Positions 16,863 through 25,773 of a stretch of 64,000 nucleotides of DNA are shown one piece after another. A program made the translations under genes and the position numbers. Every line of letters starts with the position of its first letter. Within the stretch, counting starts at the first letter, position 1. The DNA lies in assembly GCA_902579105.1 (NCBI GenBank), contig CACHFM010000004.1, positions 1 through 64,000 of the forward strand. Direction: 5' to 3'. The stretch is from an uncultured Pelagibacteraceae bacterium. Lineage in GTDB: Bacteria; Pseudomonadota; Alphaproteobacteria; Pelagibacterales; Pelagibacteraceae. The notes under the pieces were generated by a model. It was given only the letters and a program-made list of their open reading frames with translations. It searched no databases and had not been told where the DNA came from.

Positions 16863-19178
16863 ATGAGCAAAGAGAACTATATTGAGGAAATAAGACCACA
16901 CGATAGTGCCTACAAACATGTAAGCGGATACGCTGAGTATACTGATGATATTAATGAACCAAAAAATACAATTTATGGTGCTATTGGTTTAAGTAAAAAA
17001 GCACATGCAATAATTAAAAAAATAGATTTAACAGACGTAAAAAAAAGTGAAGGTGTTATTTCAATAGTTACACAAAGTGATATTCCAGGTAGAAATGATG
17101 TAGGACCAGTCTTTGATGGTGATACTATTTTCCCAACCAAAAAAGTTGAGTTTTATGGTCAACCTTTGTTTGCAGTTGCTGCTATAACGACAGAACTTGC
17201 AAGAAAAGCAGTATTAAAAGCTAAGATAACTTATAAAGAGTTAAAACCAATTATTACTATAAAGGAAGCTTTAAATAAAAAACAGTTCTTATTTAAACCT
17301 AGAAAAATAAAAAAAGGCAATCCTTCAAAGAAGATAAAAATATCAAAGAATGTTTTAAAAGGCAAATTTACAACAGGAAGTCAAGAGCACTTTTATTTAG
17401 AAGGGCAAGCAGCTTTTGTTGTTCCTAAAGAAGACGATAATTTTTTAGTTTATAGCTCAACACAACATCCATCAGAGACACAGCAATTAATTGCAAAAAT
17501 GTTCAATCAAAAAAGTAATTCAATTAATGTTGAGGTAAGAAGAATTGGAGGCGGGTTTGGAGGAAAAGAAACAAATTTCATGACGGCTTGTATTTGTGCA
17601 TTATTAGCTAAAAAAACAGGTCAGCCTGTTAAATTAAGATTAGATAGAGATGATGATATAATATTAACTGGTAAAAGGCATGAATTTTTATCTGAATATG
17701 AAGTTGGTTTTAGTGATGAAGGAATTATTGAAGGATTAAAAATAAACTTATCTTCAAATTGTGGAATGTCACCTGATTTATCAGTGGCAATAAACGAAAG
17801 AGCTTTGCTTCATATAGATAATGCATATTACATTTCAGATATTGAGGTAACAAACAATTTATGCAAGACAAATATTCCAACTTCAACTGCATTTAGAGGT
17901 TTTGGTGGAAACCAAGGAATGATGGCTATAGAAAATATTATAGATAATATTTCAAGGTACTTAAAAAAGGATCCTATAGAAGTTAGAAAGAAAAATTTTT
18001 ATCAAAAAGATAAAAAAAACTTAACTCACTATGGGATGACCATTGAAGATAATGTAATCAATGAAATATTTAAAAATTTAGAAAATAAATCTAATTATAA
18101 AAAAAGATATTCGGATATAAGAAAATTTAATGAAAAAAATAAATTTAAAAAGAAGGGTATAGCTATTACACCAGTAAAATTTGGTATTTCATTTACAACT
18201 ATTCATTTAAATCAAGCTGGAGCTTTAGTTCATATTTACACAGACGGAAGCGTATATTTGAACCATGGAGGTATAGAAATGGGTCAAGGAACCCATACAA
18301 AAATAGCTCAATTAGTGGCAAATTCTTTTGGATTACCATATAATTTAGTTCACATTTCATCAACGAATACATCTAAAGTTCCAAATACATCAGCCAGTGC
18401 TGCCTCATCAACTACCGATCTTAATGGAGCCGCAGCATTAAATGCAGTAGCAAAAATTAAACTAAATTTAGAAAAATTTATTAAGAAAAAATATAAGATC
18501 TATAATCAAGAAGCAGTTTATAAAAATCAATATATAATATTTGGAAATAGAATATTTGAATTTAAAAGCATTATTCAAGAGGCATATTTAAATAGAATTT
18601 CTCTTTCATCTTCAGGTTTTTATTCAACGCCAAAAATTAATTTTGATAAAAAAAAATTTAGAGGAAGACCCTTTTATTATTTTTGTTATGGTGCAGCTGT
18701 TTCTGAAGTAACTATAGATACATTAACTGGTGAAAATGTTTTAGAAAGAGTTGATATTTTGCATGATGCTGGAAAACCAATAAATCCAGCACTTGAACTA
18801 GGTCAGATTGAAGGTGGTTTTGTACAAGGACAAGGTTGGTTGACTATTGAGGAGCTTAATTGGAAATCAAACGGACAGATTACAACTTTTTCTCCATCAA
18901 CATACAAAATACCAGCAGTAAGTGATATCCCAAAAAAATTTAATGTGGAAATTTTCAAAGAAGGAACAAATAAAGAAAAAGTTGTTAATAAGGCAAAGAC
19001 AACTGGTGAACCTCCTTTAATGTTAGCCATGAGTGTTTTTTATGCAATTAAAGACGCAGTTGCTTCAATTGGAAATTATCAGATTGCACCAGAACTCAAT
19101 GCACCAGCAACTCCTGAAAGAATTTTAATGAGTATTAACAAAATTAAAAATAAAAAAAAAAATAAAAATGGAAGATAA
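16863..19178 (+). CDS. xdhB: Xanthine dehydrogenase large subunit (molybdopterin-binding)
   Basis: XdhB contains the molybdenum active site that oxidises hypoxanthine to xanthine and xanthine to urate. The 771-aa protein shows the a/b hammerhead domain first, then VRRIGGGFGGKETNF at the cofactor, STAFRGFGGNQGMMAIEN with the substrate-binding arginine, GGIEMGQGTHTKI, and near the end the catalytic glutamate motif TTGEPPLMLAMSVF. It directly follows xdhA and overlaps guaD by 11 bp. Maturation would require the split XdhC in this window. Aldehyde-oxidising relatives exist, but the surrounding pathway points to xanthine. Confidence 0.95.
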   Translation: MSKENYIEEIRPHDSAYKHVSGYAEYTDDINEPKNTIYGAIGLSKKAHAIIKKIDLTDVKKSEGVISIVTQSDIPGRNDVGPVFDGDTIFPTKKVEFYGQPLFAVAAITTELARKAVLKAKITYKELKPIITIKEALNKKQFLFKPRKIKKGNPSKKIKISKNVLKGKFTTGSQEHFYLEGQAAFVVPKEDDNFLVYSSTQHPSETQQLIAKMFNQKSNSINVEVRRIGGGFGGKETNFMTACICALLAKKTGQPVKLRLDRDDDIILTGKRHEFLSEYEVGFSDEGIIEGLKINLSSNCGMSPDLSVAINERALLHIDNAYYISDIEVTNNLCKTNIPTSTAFRGFGGNQGMMAIENIIDNISRYLKKDPIEVRKKNFYQKDKKNLTHYGMTIEDNVINEIFKNLENKSNYKKRYSDIRKFNEKNKFKKKGIAITPVKFGISFTTIHLNQAGALVHIYTDGSVYLNHGGIEMGQGTHTKIAQLVANSFGLPYNLVHISSTNTSKVPNTSASAASSTTDLNGAAALNAVAKIKLNLEKFIKKKYKIYNQEAVYKNQYIIFGNRIFEFKSIIQEAYLNRISLSSSGFYSTPKINFDKKKFRGRPFYYFCYGAAVSEVTIDTLTGENVLERVDILHDAGKPINPALELGQIEGGFVQGQGWLTIEELNWKSNGQITTFSPSTYKIPAVSDIPKKFNVEIFKEGTNKEKVVNKAKTTGEPPLMLAMSVFYAIKDAVASIGNYQIAPELNAPATPERILMSINKIKNKKKNKNGR

Positions 19179-19638
19179 AATAAAATTTATGGCAAAAGCC
19201 ATTGAACTTTCTATAAATAGTGCAAACACTATTGGTGGACCTTTTGGGAGTGTCATAGTTAAGGATAAAAAAATTATTGCAGAGGGTTCTAATAGAGTGA
19301 CCTCTTCAAATGATCCAACTGCTCATGGAGAAATTGTAGCAATTCGAGAAGCTTGTAAAAAATTAAAAACTTTTGATCTGTCGGGTTGTGAGATTTATAC
19401 ATCTTGTGAACCTTGTCCAATGTGTCTTTCTGCAATTTATTGGTCAAGATTAGATAAAATATATTATGCAAATACAAGAGAAGATGCAAAAAATATAGAC
19501 TTTGATGACTCTTTTATTTATTTAGAGATACCAAAAAAAATAAGTGATAGAAAAATTAAAATGACACAAATGCTTAGAGATGATGCTTTAAAAGCATTTG
19601 AAATTTGGGACAAAAAAGTAGATAAAATAAAATATTGA
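19168..19638 (+). CDS. guaD: Guanine deaminase (cytidine-deaminase superfamily, GuaD type)
   Basis: This zinc enzyme hydrolyses guanine to xanthine and ammonia, feeding XdhAB. The 156-aa sequence closely follows the Bacillus-type GuaD: GGPFGSVIVKD, SSNDPTAHGEIVAIREAC with the zinc histidine and the proton-shuttling glutamate, TSCEPCPMCLSAIYW with the two zinc cysteines, and the C-terminal guanine-pocket region DFDDSFIYLEI. Other deaminases of this fold usually have HAE, and here it is HGE. Translation is coupled at both ends, with an 11-bp overlap with xdhB and a TGATG junction with puuD. Confidence 0.93.
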   Translation: MEDKIKFMAKAIELSINSANTIGGPFGSVIVKDKKIIAEGSNRVTSSNDPTAHGEIVAIREACKKLKTFDLSGCEIYTSCEPCPMCLSAIYWSRLDKIYYANTREDAKNIDFDDSFIYLEIPKKISDRKIKMTQMLRDDALKAFEIWDKKVDKIKY

Positions 19639-20546
19639 TGGAATTTTTACCTTATGCAATAAAATGGTTAGAAGTTATTCTGAGATGGGGTCATGTATTA
19701 TTTGCAATATTATGGGTTGGCAATAGTTTTTTATTTAATTACTTAGACAACAATTTAAATAAAAATATAACAAGTGATGATATTGATGGTGAAGGATATC
19801 TAATGCATTCTGGTTTTTTTTATAAACTATCAAGGTTAAAAACATCACCACCCCAGGATTATTTAAATAGATTAGTAATCTTTAAATGGCAAAGTTATTT
19901 AACTTTTGTAACTGGAATGTTGCTCCTAATTGTAATTTATTATTATAATGCCGGAGTATTAATGGTTGATAAACGTGTTTTGTTAATACCTCCTAGTTAT
20001 GCCATTATTATCTCACTTTTATCATTAATTGTTTTTTGGTTTGTTTATGATCTTTTATGTAAATCTAAATTGATTGAAAATAATATATTATTTATTTCTA
20101 CAGCAATCATTTTGCTAGCACTTGTTTCTTTTGCTATGACTAAATTATTTGGTCCAAAATTTGCAATTTTAAGTGTTGGATTAATTATAGGTACTAATAT
20201 GTTTGGCAATGTTTTTACAGTAATTATACCTAATCAAATGAACATCATTAGTAGTAGCGAAAGAGGTGAAAAATTTGATATGAGCTTATCCTTAGCGGCC
20301 AAACAACGCTCAATTCATAATAACTATTCTACTTTTTTGGTATTATTTATAATGCTTTCGGGCCATTCTAGTTTTTTAGTTTATCATCAATACAACTGGT
20401 TAATATTATGTGCGATTGCTATTATTTCTGGAGTGGCAAGACATTATTTTAATTTAAGAGGAAGAAACATTCACAGGTTGTATATCTTAATTTCTTCAAT
20501 AATAGCTCTTATCGTTCTTGCAGTTTTAGTTTTATTATTTAAATAA
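19638..20546 (+). CDS. puuD: Membrane urate oxidase PuuD (DUF989 domain only)
   Basis: PuuD is an integral-membrane urate oxidase/hydroxylase that makes 5-hydroxyisourate and passes electrons to the respiratory chain. The protein has about 7-8 membrane helices and the family start WLEVILRWGHVLFAILWVGNSF, then GEGYLMHSGFFYKLSRLK, TNMFGNVFTVIIPNQ and a later HNNYSTFLVLFIMLSGH. The track starts at a TTG, but the ATG at 19638 overlapping the guaD stop (TGATG) is better. Characterised PuuD proteins have a C-terminal cytochrome c domain. This one ends within a membrane helix at about 302 aa and has none. A separate cytochrome (11833) may replace it. Confidence 0.9.
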   Translation: MEFLPYAIKWLEVILRWGHVLFAILWVGNSFLFNYLDNNLNKNITSDDIDGEGYLMHSGFFYKLSRLKTSPPQDYLNRLVIFKWQSYLTFVTGMLLLIVIYYYNAGVLMVDKRVLLIPPSYAIIISLLSLIVFWFVYDLLCKSKLIENNILFISTAIILLALVSFAMTKLFGPKFAILSVGLIIGTNMFGNVFTVIIPNQMNIISSSERGEKFDMSLSLAAKQRSIHNNYSTFLVLFIMLSGHSSFLVYHQYNWLILCAIAIISGVARHYFNLRGRNIHRLYILISSIIALIVLAVLVLLFK

Positions 20547-20561
20547 TTAGTTATAAAAATT

Positions 20562-21086
20562 ATGACAGAAAAATTAATTGTTAGCTGGGATGAGTATAAT
20601 AAAACAGTTGAGAAACTAGCAATTCAAATTCATGAAAGTGGTTATAAACCTACAATCTTAATTGGAATTATGCGTGGAGCCGCACCGATGATAGATGTCT
20701 TAAGCAGAATTTTTAAATTAAAATGTGCATATCTTGCTGTTGAGTCATATAGTGGAAAGGGTGTAGAGGATGAACAGGGTGATATTGTGTTCTCAAGAGA
20801 AATGAGTTCCATCGCTCCAAATATGGGTGGAAAAATTCTTTTATGTGATGATTTATCTGATACTGGAATTACTTTTAATAAAAGTATTGATTGGTTAAAA
20901 AAATATGAACCGATAAAAAATAAAATTGAAGATATAAAAACGGCAACACTTTTTAAAAAGAAAAAATCTACTTTTGAACCTGATTATTGCGCAGTTAAAC
21001 TTCCAGATAACCCTTGGATTGTTCAGCCGTTTGAAGTTTATGAAGAACTAAGAATTGAAGATATTAAAGAGAAACATCTTAAATAA
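20562..21086 (+). CDS. Purine-type phosphoribosyltransferase
   Basis: This 174-aa type I phosphoribosyltransferase has the PRPP-binding signature in ILLCDDLSDTG (canonical VxxVDDxxxTG) near residues 105-115, and an upstream IGIMRGAAPM loop typical of xanthine/guanine/hypoxanthine enzymes. The C-terminal hood includes PDNPWIVQPFEVYE. It would turn an imported purine base into its nucleotide using PRPP, giving a salvage branch opposite the degradation enzymes. It is the last gene of the plus-strand operon and is followed by a strong hairpin terminator. Base specificity is inferred from context; Gpt-like xanthine-guanine activity is the most likely. Confidence 0.82.
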   Translation: MTEKLIVSWDEYNKTVEKLAIQIHESGYKPTILIGIMRGAAPMIDVLSRIFKLKCAYLAVESYSGKGVEDEQGDIVFSREMSSIAPNMGGKILLCDDLSDTGITFNKSIDWLKKYEPIKNKIEDIKTATLFKKKKSTFEPDYCAVKLPDNPWIVQPFEVYEELRIEDIKEKHLK

Positions 21087-21113
21087 AAAAGGCCAGTATT
21101 AAACTGGCCTTTT
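21087..21113. terminator. Bidirectional intrinsic terminator
   Basis: A hairpin with arms AAGGCCAGT and ACTGGCCTT and a 5-base loop lies between the convergent phosphoribosyltransferase and BMP-binding-protein genes. A short T run follows on the plus strand and a longer T run on the minus strand. Both purine transcripts could end here. Confidence 0.9.
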
Positions 21114-21136
21114 AAATTTAAAATTACTTAGCAAAA

Positions 21137-22207
21137 TTAATTAGGTATATCTCCTTCAACACCTTTTACATAAGTCATCATTCCTGCAAGCATACCATCA
21201 TCTGCAGTTTTACCATCAGCAACCATTAAATTACCTTTTTGGTCATAAATTGGTCCTGTAAAAGAATGAACTTTTCCAGAAGCTAAATCTGCTTCAAGTT
21301 TTTTAACTTTAGCTTTTAAGTCGGCAGGAAGAGCAGAGTCTAGGTCAGATATAACAACCATACCATCACCAATACCATGCCATGTATCTTTTTGATTCCA
21401 AGTGCCATTTGCTACAGCTTTAACCCTATCAACATAATAAGGTCCCCAATTATTTTCGACTGATGTCAATACCGCTTTAGGTGCAAATTTATCCATATCA
21501 CTTGCTTGACCAAAAGCATAAACTCCAGCTTTTTCAGCAATTTGAACAATAGCAGTACTGTCAGTGTGTTGAGCAATAACATCTGCACCCTGGTCAATTA
21601 ATGCTTTAGCTGCTTCAGCTTCTTTACCTGGATCATACCAAGTAAAAGCCCAAACAATTTTTGTTTTGATATTTGGATTCACTTTTTGAGCTGCTAAAGT
21701 AAATGAGTTAATTCCTCTTATCACTTCAGGAATTGGAAAAGATGCAACATATCCAATAACATTAGATTTTGTCATTGTACCAGCAATTGTTCCTAAGATA
21801 GTTCTTCCTTCATAGAATCTAGCTGCATATGTTGAAACATTTGGATGTTCTCTTTTATATCCAGTAGCATGTTCAAATTTTACGTTAGGAAACTCTTTTG
21901 CAACTTTGTTAGTTGGATTCATATATCCAAAACTAGTTGTAAAAATAACGTCATGACCAGAATTAGCTAATTGTCTAAGAACTCTCTCAGCATCAGCACT
22001 TTCTGGGACACCTTCCACGTATGTTGTTTTAAATCCGGCAGCTTCTACAGCTTTTCTACCTACATCATGCTGATAAGTCCATCCATGGTCACCAGTAGGA
22101 CCAATATAAACAAATGCTGCTTTAACATCTTTTGCTACAGCAGAAACAGTTAATGTAAATAAGAAAACTAAAGAAGAAACCAAAGAACGAGTAAATATTT
22201 TATGCAT
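21137..22207 (-). CDS. BMP-family ABC transporter substrate-binding protein
   Basis: This 356-aa periplasmic protein has a signal peptide (SLVSSLVFLFTLTVSAVA, cleaved near residue 25) and the BMP/Med/PnrA domain, starting KAAFVYIGPTGDHGWTYQHD. PnrA-like proteins bind purine nucleosides, while other BMP members bind different ligands. It follows two permeases and an ATPase in one minus-strand operon inside a purine-degradation island, so a nucleoside or purine-base ligand is likely. It is the terminal gene, after a 77-bp gap, and its 3' end is just past the shared terminator. No lipobox is seen, so it should be soluble. Confidence 0.9.
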   Translation of the reverse strand: MHKIFTRSLVSSLVFLFTLTVSAVAKDVKAAFVYIGPTGDHGWTYQHDVGRKAVEAAGFKTTYVEGVPESADAERVLRQLANSGHDVIFTTSFGYMNPTNKVAKEFPNVKFEHATGYKREHPNVSTYAARFYEGRTILGTIAGTMTKSNVIGYVASFPIPEVIRGINSFTLAAQKVNPNIKTKIVWAFTWYDPGKEAEAAKALIDQGADVIAQHTDSTAIVQIAEKAGVYAFGQASDMDKFAPKAVLTSVENNWGPYYVDRVKAVANGTWNQKDTWHGIGDGMVVISDLDSALPADLKAKVKKLEADLASGKVHSFTGPIYDQKGNLMVADGKTADDGMLAGMMTYVKGVEGDIPN

Positions 22208-22284
22208 AAATTTATATTCCCTTTTAGTTTTTTTTAAAAATTAAGCTTAAAGTAAATTATGTAAAAAAAAATAATTATTTTAAT

Positions 22285-23211
22285 TTAATTATCTTTATAA
22301 AATGATTTACCTAGAGAACTAGGAGTACTTAGTCTTATTTTTCTACTATCACGAGAAATTACAACTAATACTATTATTGTAATTATATAAGGAAGGGCTG
22401 ATAAAAACTGCACAGGAATTCTTACTCCAATTGCCTGCATGTGAAATTGAATTATTGTTAACCCACCAAAAATCATCGCGCCAAACAGAATTTTAATTGG
22501 ATTCCATGTCGAGAATACTACTAATGCTAGAGCGATCCAGCCTCTACCTCCAGTCATATTTTCAATCCACTGAGGAGTGTAAATCATAGATAAATAGGCG
22601 CCAGCAAGTCCACACATGGCTCCACCATAAAGTATGCATGAATAACGGACCAACTTAACATTTATACCTTGGTTGGATGCAGAAACGGGAGAGTCTCCTA
22701 CTGCTCTTACAATTAATCCTATCTTCGTTTTTTTTAAAAAAAAATTTGTTAAAAAAGGTAATGCAAATGCAAAATAAAATACAACAGAGTGTCCAAATAA
22801 TATTGGGCCTAAAAAAGGTATAGTATCCTTTAAACCATCAAATAAAACAGGAAATTCCTTTCCTGGAATACCAACAAAGTTCTTTCCGATCATTGCTGAA
22901 ATTCCTATACCAAATATAGTCAGTGCCAAGCCAGTTGCCACGTGATTTGTAATTAATGTTTGGGTCAAAAAGGCAAAAATAGAAGAAATTAATAATCCTG
23001 CTAACATTGCACCAATAACTGCAATAAATAAATTTCCTGTAACAGTCATAAGAGCAAAACCTGATATAGCTCCTATAATCATCATTCCTTCAACACCTAG
23101 ATTTAGAACACCTGATCTTTCTGTAATAAGTTCTCCACAAGATGCCAGAATTAATGGCACTGCCGAGGCCATGATAGATGCAAGTATAAGTCCAATGAAA
23201 TTTATATCCAT
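22285..23211 (-). CDS. ABC transporter permease (BPD_transp_2, nucleoside/purine type)
   Basis: This 308-aa inner-membrane permease has 8-9 hydrophobic helices and the family sequence SCGELITERSGVLNLGVEGMM near the N-terminus, as in YufQ/NupQ-type nucleoside permeases. It also has ALALVVFSTWNPIKILFGAMIFGG near the C-terminus. It forms the channel with the neighbouring permease, two bases upstream, and is energised by the double-NBD ATPase. The transported compound is inferred from the island to be a purine base or nucleoside. Confidence 0.9.
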   Translation of the reverse strand: MDINFIGLILASIMASAVPLILASCGELITERSGVLNLGVEGMMIIGAISGFALMTVTGNLFIAVIGAMLAGLLISSIFAFLTQTLITNHVATGLALTIFGIGISAMIGKNFVGIPGKEFPVLFDGLKDTIPFLGPILFGHSVVFYFAFALPFLTNFFLKKTKIGLIVRAVGDSPVSASNQGINVKLVRYSCILYGGAMCGLAGAYLSMIYTPQWIENMTGGRGWIALALVVFSTWNPIKILFGAMIFGGLTIIQFHMQAIGVRIPVQFLSALPYIITIIVLVVISRDSRKIRLSTPSSLGKSFYKDN

Positions 23212-23213
23212 AA

Positions 23214-24278
23214 TTATTTTTTTGATCCTATAAATTTAAATTTAAAAAATAGTAAATAATCTGAAGCAAGAAGAAAAAATAAAATCATTCCTTGAAATAC
23301 TTGACCAGTATATTTTGGAATTTGCATAAAGATTTGAGCAGTTTCTGCACCTAAATAAGTGATTGCAACGACTAGTGATGCAAAAATTATTCCAACTGGG
23401 TGTAAGCGCCCTAAAAAGGCAACAATTATTGCAGTAAAACCATAATCTGGAGACACTTCTCTATGAAGTTGTCCAATTGGTCCGGTAATTTCTCCAACTC
23501 CAGCAAGACCCGCACAAGCACCACTAATTAAAAAAACTAGAATGATCATTTTTTTACCTTTATATCCCGCATATCTTGCTGTCTTTAAACTAAAACCTGA
23601 AACCTTCATTTGGAAACCTAAATATGTTTTATAAAAAATGAACCAACTTATAATTACTGCAGCTAAAGCTAAAAATATACCTGCATGAATTCTTAAACCT
23701 TCAAATAATAAGGGAAGTCTTGCAGATTCACTAAATTGTCTAGTTTCAGGAAAGTTAAATCCTTCAGGATTACTCCATGGCCCAACAACAAGATAGTCTA
23801 AAATTAATTTTGAAACATATACCAACATAAGACTAACTAATATTTCATTAGTATTAAAATAAGTTTTTAAAATAGCAGGTATTGATGCATAAAGCATTCC
23901 ACCTACAGCACCAGCAAGTAAAACTATTGGAAGAATATAAAAACCTTCTTGATTATAAAATAGTAAAGCTACTCCTCCTGAAACTATAGCGCCAAAAGTT
24001 AACTGACCTTCTGCTCCGATATTCCAATTATTACTTTTAAAACAAAAAGATAAACCTATTGCAATTAAGCATAAAGGTGTAGCTTTTAGAAGTAGCTCAC
24101 TAAATCCGTACATATCTGCTATCGGAACTATGAAAAAAAACTTAAGAGCCTCAAAAGGTTTGAAACCTAAAATATAAAAAATTAAGCCACCAGCAACTAA
24201 AGTAAGAAAAATTGCTAATACAGGTGTTAAAAAAAATATTGCTCTTGAAGGCTGATCTCTTTTAACAATTTTAATCAA
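23214..24278 (-). CDS. ABC transporter permease (BPD_transp_2, nucleoside/purine type)
   Basis: This is the second permease of the BMP-type importer, with about nine membrane helices and the motif NWNIGAEGQLTFGAI that is usual for YufP/NupP-like subunits. The track start (24329) lies well inside the ATPase gene and adds an unlikely hydrophilic leader. A TTG at 24278 is preceded by a very strong ribosome-binding sequence (GGAGGGGGAG) and overlaps the ATPase stop by 8 bp, so I prefer it (354 aa, beginning LIKIVKRDQPSRA). The start choice is moderately certain, and the family is secure. Confidence 0.88.
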   Translation of the reverse strand: MIKIVKRDQPSRAIFFLTPVLAIFLTLVAGGLIFYILGFKPFEALKFFFIVPIADMYGFSELLLKATPLCLIAIGLSFCFKSNNWNIGAEGQLTFGAIVSGGVALLFYNQEGFYILPIVLLAGAVGGMLYASIPAILKTYFNTNEILVSLMLVYVSKLILDYLVVGPWSNPEGFNFPETRQFSESARLPLLFEGLRIHAGIFLALAAVIISWFIFYKTYLGFQMKVSGFSLKTARYAGYKGKKMIILVFLISGACAGLAGVGEITGPIGQLHREVSPDYGFTAIIVAFLGRLHPVGIIFASLVVAITYLGAETAQIFMQIPKYTGQVFQGMILFFLLASDYLLFFKFKFIGSKK

Positions 24279-25770
24279 TTTCTCCCCCTCCCATAAGCAT
24301 ACCAAGTTTTTCGGAGGTAACTTCATCACCTTCCATTATTTTTGATAGCTTTCCCTTGTGGATAACAGAAATTTTATCACTCAACTTTAACAACTCATCA
24401 GTATCTGTAGAAATTAAAATTATTGATTTATTCTGTTCATTTATTTTAATCAAAGTTTCATGAATATAATTTATCGCTCCAACATCAAGACCCCATGTAG
24501 GATTAAAACAAATTAATAAATCTGGTGAAGTTATTAATTCTCTTCCAATAATTAGTTTTTGCAAATTTCCACCTGATAAAAATTGGCTTTTTAATTCAAT
24601 ATTATCTGTATTAACATTAAAGTCAGATATGATTTTTTTAGAATGTTCTTTAATTTTATTTTCATTTATTAGACCATTATTGAAAAAATTTGATGATTTA
24701 AAATTGTTTAAAGCCACATTCTCAAAAATTTTCATTTGAGGAATTGCGGCCTGTTCCAGCCTATCTTCTGGAGAAAAAGCCATTAAATATTCTCTTCTTT
24801 CTTGTGGATTAAGATCTCCAATAAAATTTTTATTAAATTCTATTGAACTTTTATTTGAAATAATTTCACCACTTAAAATTTGAAATAACTCACTCTGACC
24901 ATTGCCTGATATTCCTGCTATTCCCAAACATTCACCACGATTAAGCGAAAAATTAATATTTTTTAAATTTGTTTCAAAAGGGTCTTCACTAGTAAAATTG
25001 AGATCAGTAATTTTTATTAATAGATCTGAAGAAGATTGCGTTATTTTTTTTTTTTTAATTGTTTTTAAATTTTGACCCACCATTTTATTTGCTAGTGACT
25101 CAATGTTTTCTTCTTTGATTTGACTTATAGAAACAAGTTTGCCCTTTCTCATAACTGCAACTTCATCGCAAAGTTGCATTACTTCTTTAAGTTTGTGTGT
25201 AATATAAATAATTAAAATTCCTTCCTCAGAAAATTTTTTTAATGATAAAAACAATTCACTTGTTTCTTGCTCTGTTAGTACTGATGTAGGCTCATCCATA
25301 ATTAGGACTTTAGGGTTTCTTATAAGACATCTAATTATTTCTACTTTTTGTTTTTGGCCTGCCGAAAGATTTAATACAGGAATATCAAGATTTATTGAAA
25401 AATTATATTTTTTCATAGTTAATTTAATTTTTTCTCTGAGATTTTCTTTTGTTTCATCTGAGTCAATTATTAAATTCTCGAATACAGATAAAGTTTCAAA
25501 AAGATTGAAGTGCTGAAAAACCATACCAATATCATTTTTTTTTGCATCAAGAGGAGAGTTTAATTTTAAAATATTTTTGTTTAAAAATATTTCACCTTCA
25601 TCTGGCATAATTACTCCAGATAAAATTTTTACCAATGTTGATTTACCAGCTCCATTTTCTCCTAGTAATGCGTATATTTTTCCACTTTCAAATTCTAATG
25701 AAACACTATCATTTGCAATACACCCAGGATAAATTTTAGTTACATTTAATATTTTTAAATTTGTATTCAT
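24271..25770 (-). CDS. ABC transporter ATPase with two nucleotide-binding domains (nucleoside/sugar type)
   Basis: This 499-aa protein contains two ABC domains. Domain 1 has Walker A GENGAGKSTL, signature LSAGQKQKVEI and Walker B VLIMDEPTSVL. Domain 2 has a degenerate Walker A (GISGNGQSELF), signature LSGGNLQKLIIGRE and an altered Walker B ending NPTWGLDVGAINY. The asymmetric second site is normal for MglA/YufO-type ATPases. It powers the two downstream permeases. Its start is 4 bp after the deaminase stop, so it belongs to the same operon. Confidence 0.93.
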   Translation of the reverse strand: MNTNLKILNVTKIYPGCIANDSVSLEFESGKIYALLGENGAGKSTLVKILSGVIMPDEGEIFLNKNILKLNSPLDAKKNDIGMVFQHFNLFETLSVFENLIIDSDETKENLREKIKLTMKKYNFSINLDIPVLNLSAGQKQKVEIIRCLIRNPKVLIMDEPTSVLTEQETSELFLSLKKFSEEGILIIYITHKLKEVMQLCDEVAVMRKGKLVSISQIKEENIESLANKMVGQNLKTIKKKKITQSSSDLLIKITDLNFTSEDPFETNLKNINFSLNRGECLGIAGISGNGQSELFQILSGEIISNKSSIEFNKNFIGDLNPQERREYLMAFSPEDRLEQAAIPQMKIFENVALNNFKSSNFFNNGLINENKIKEHSKKIISDFNVNTDNIELKSQFLSGGNLQKLIIGRELITSPDLLICFNPTWGLDVGAINYIHETLIKINEQNKSIILISTDTDELLKLSDKISVIHKGKLSKIMEGDEVTSEKLGMLMGGGEID

Positions 25771-25773
25771 AAA

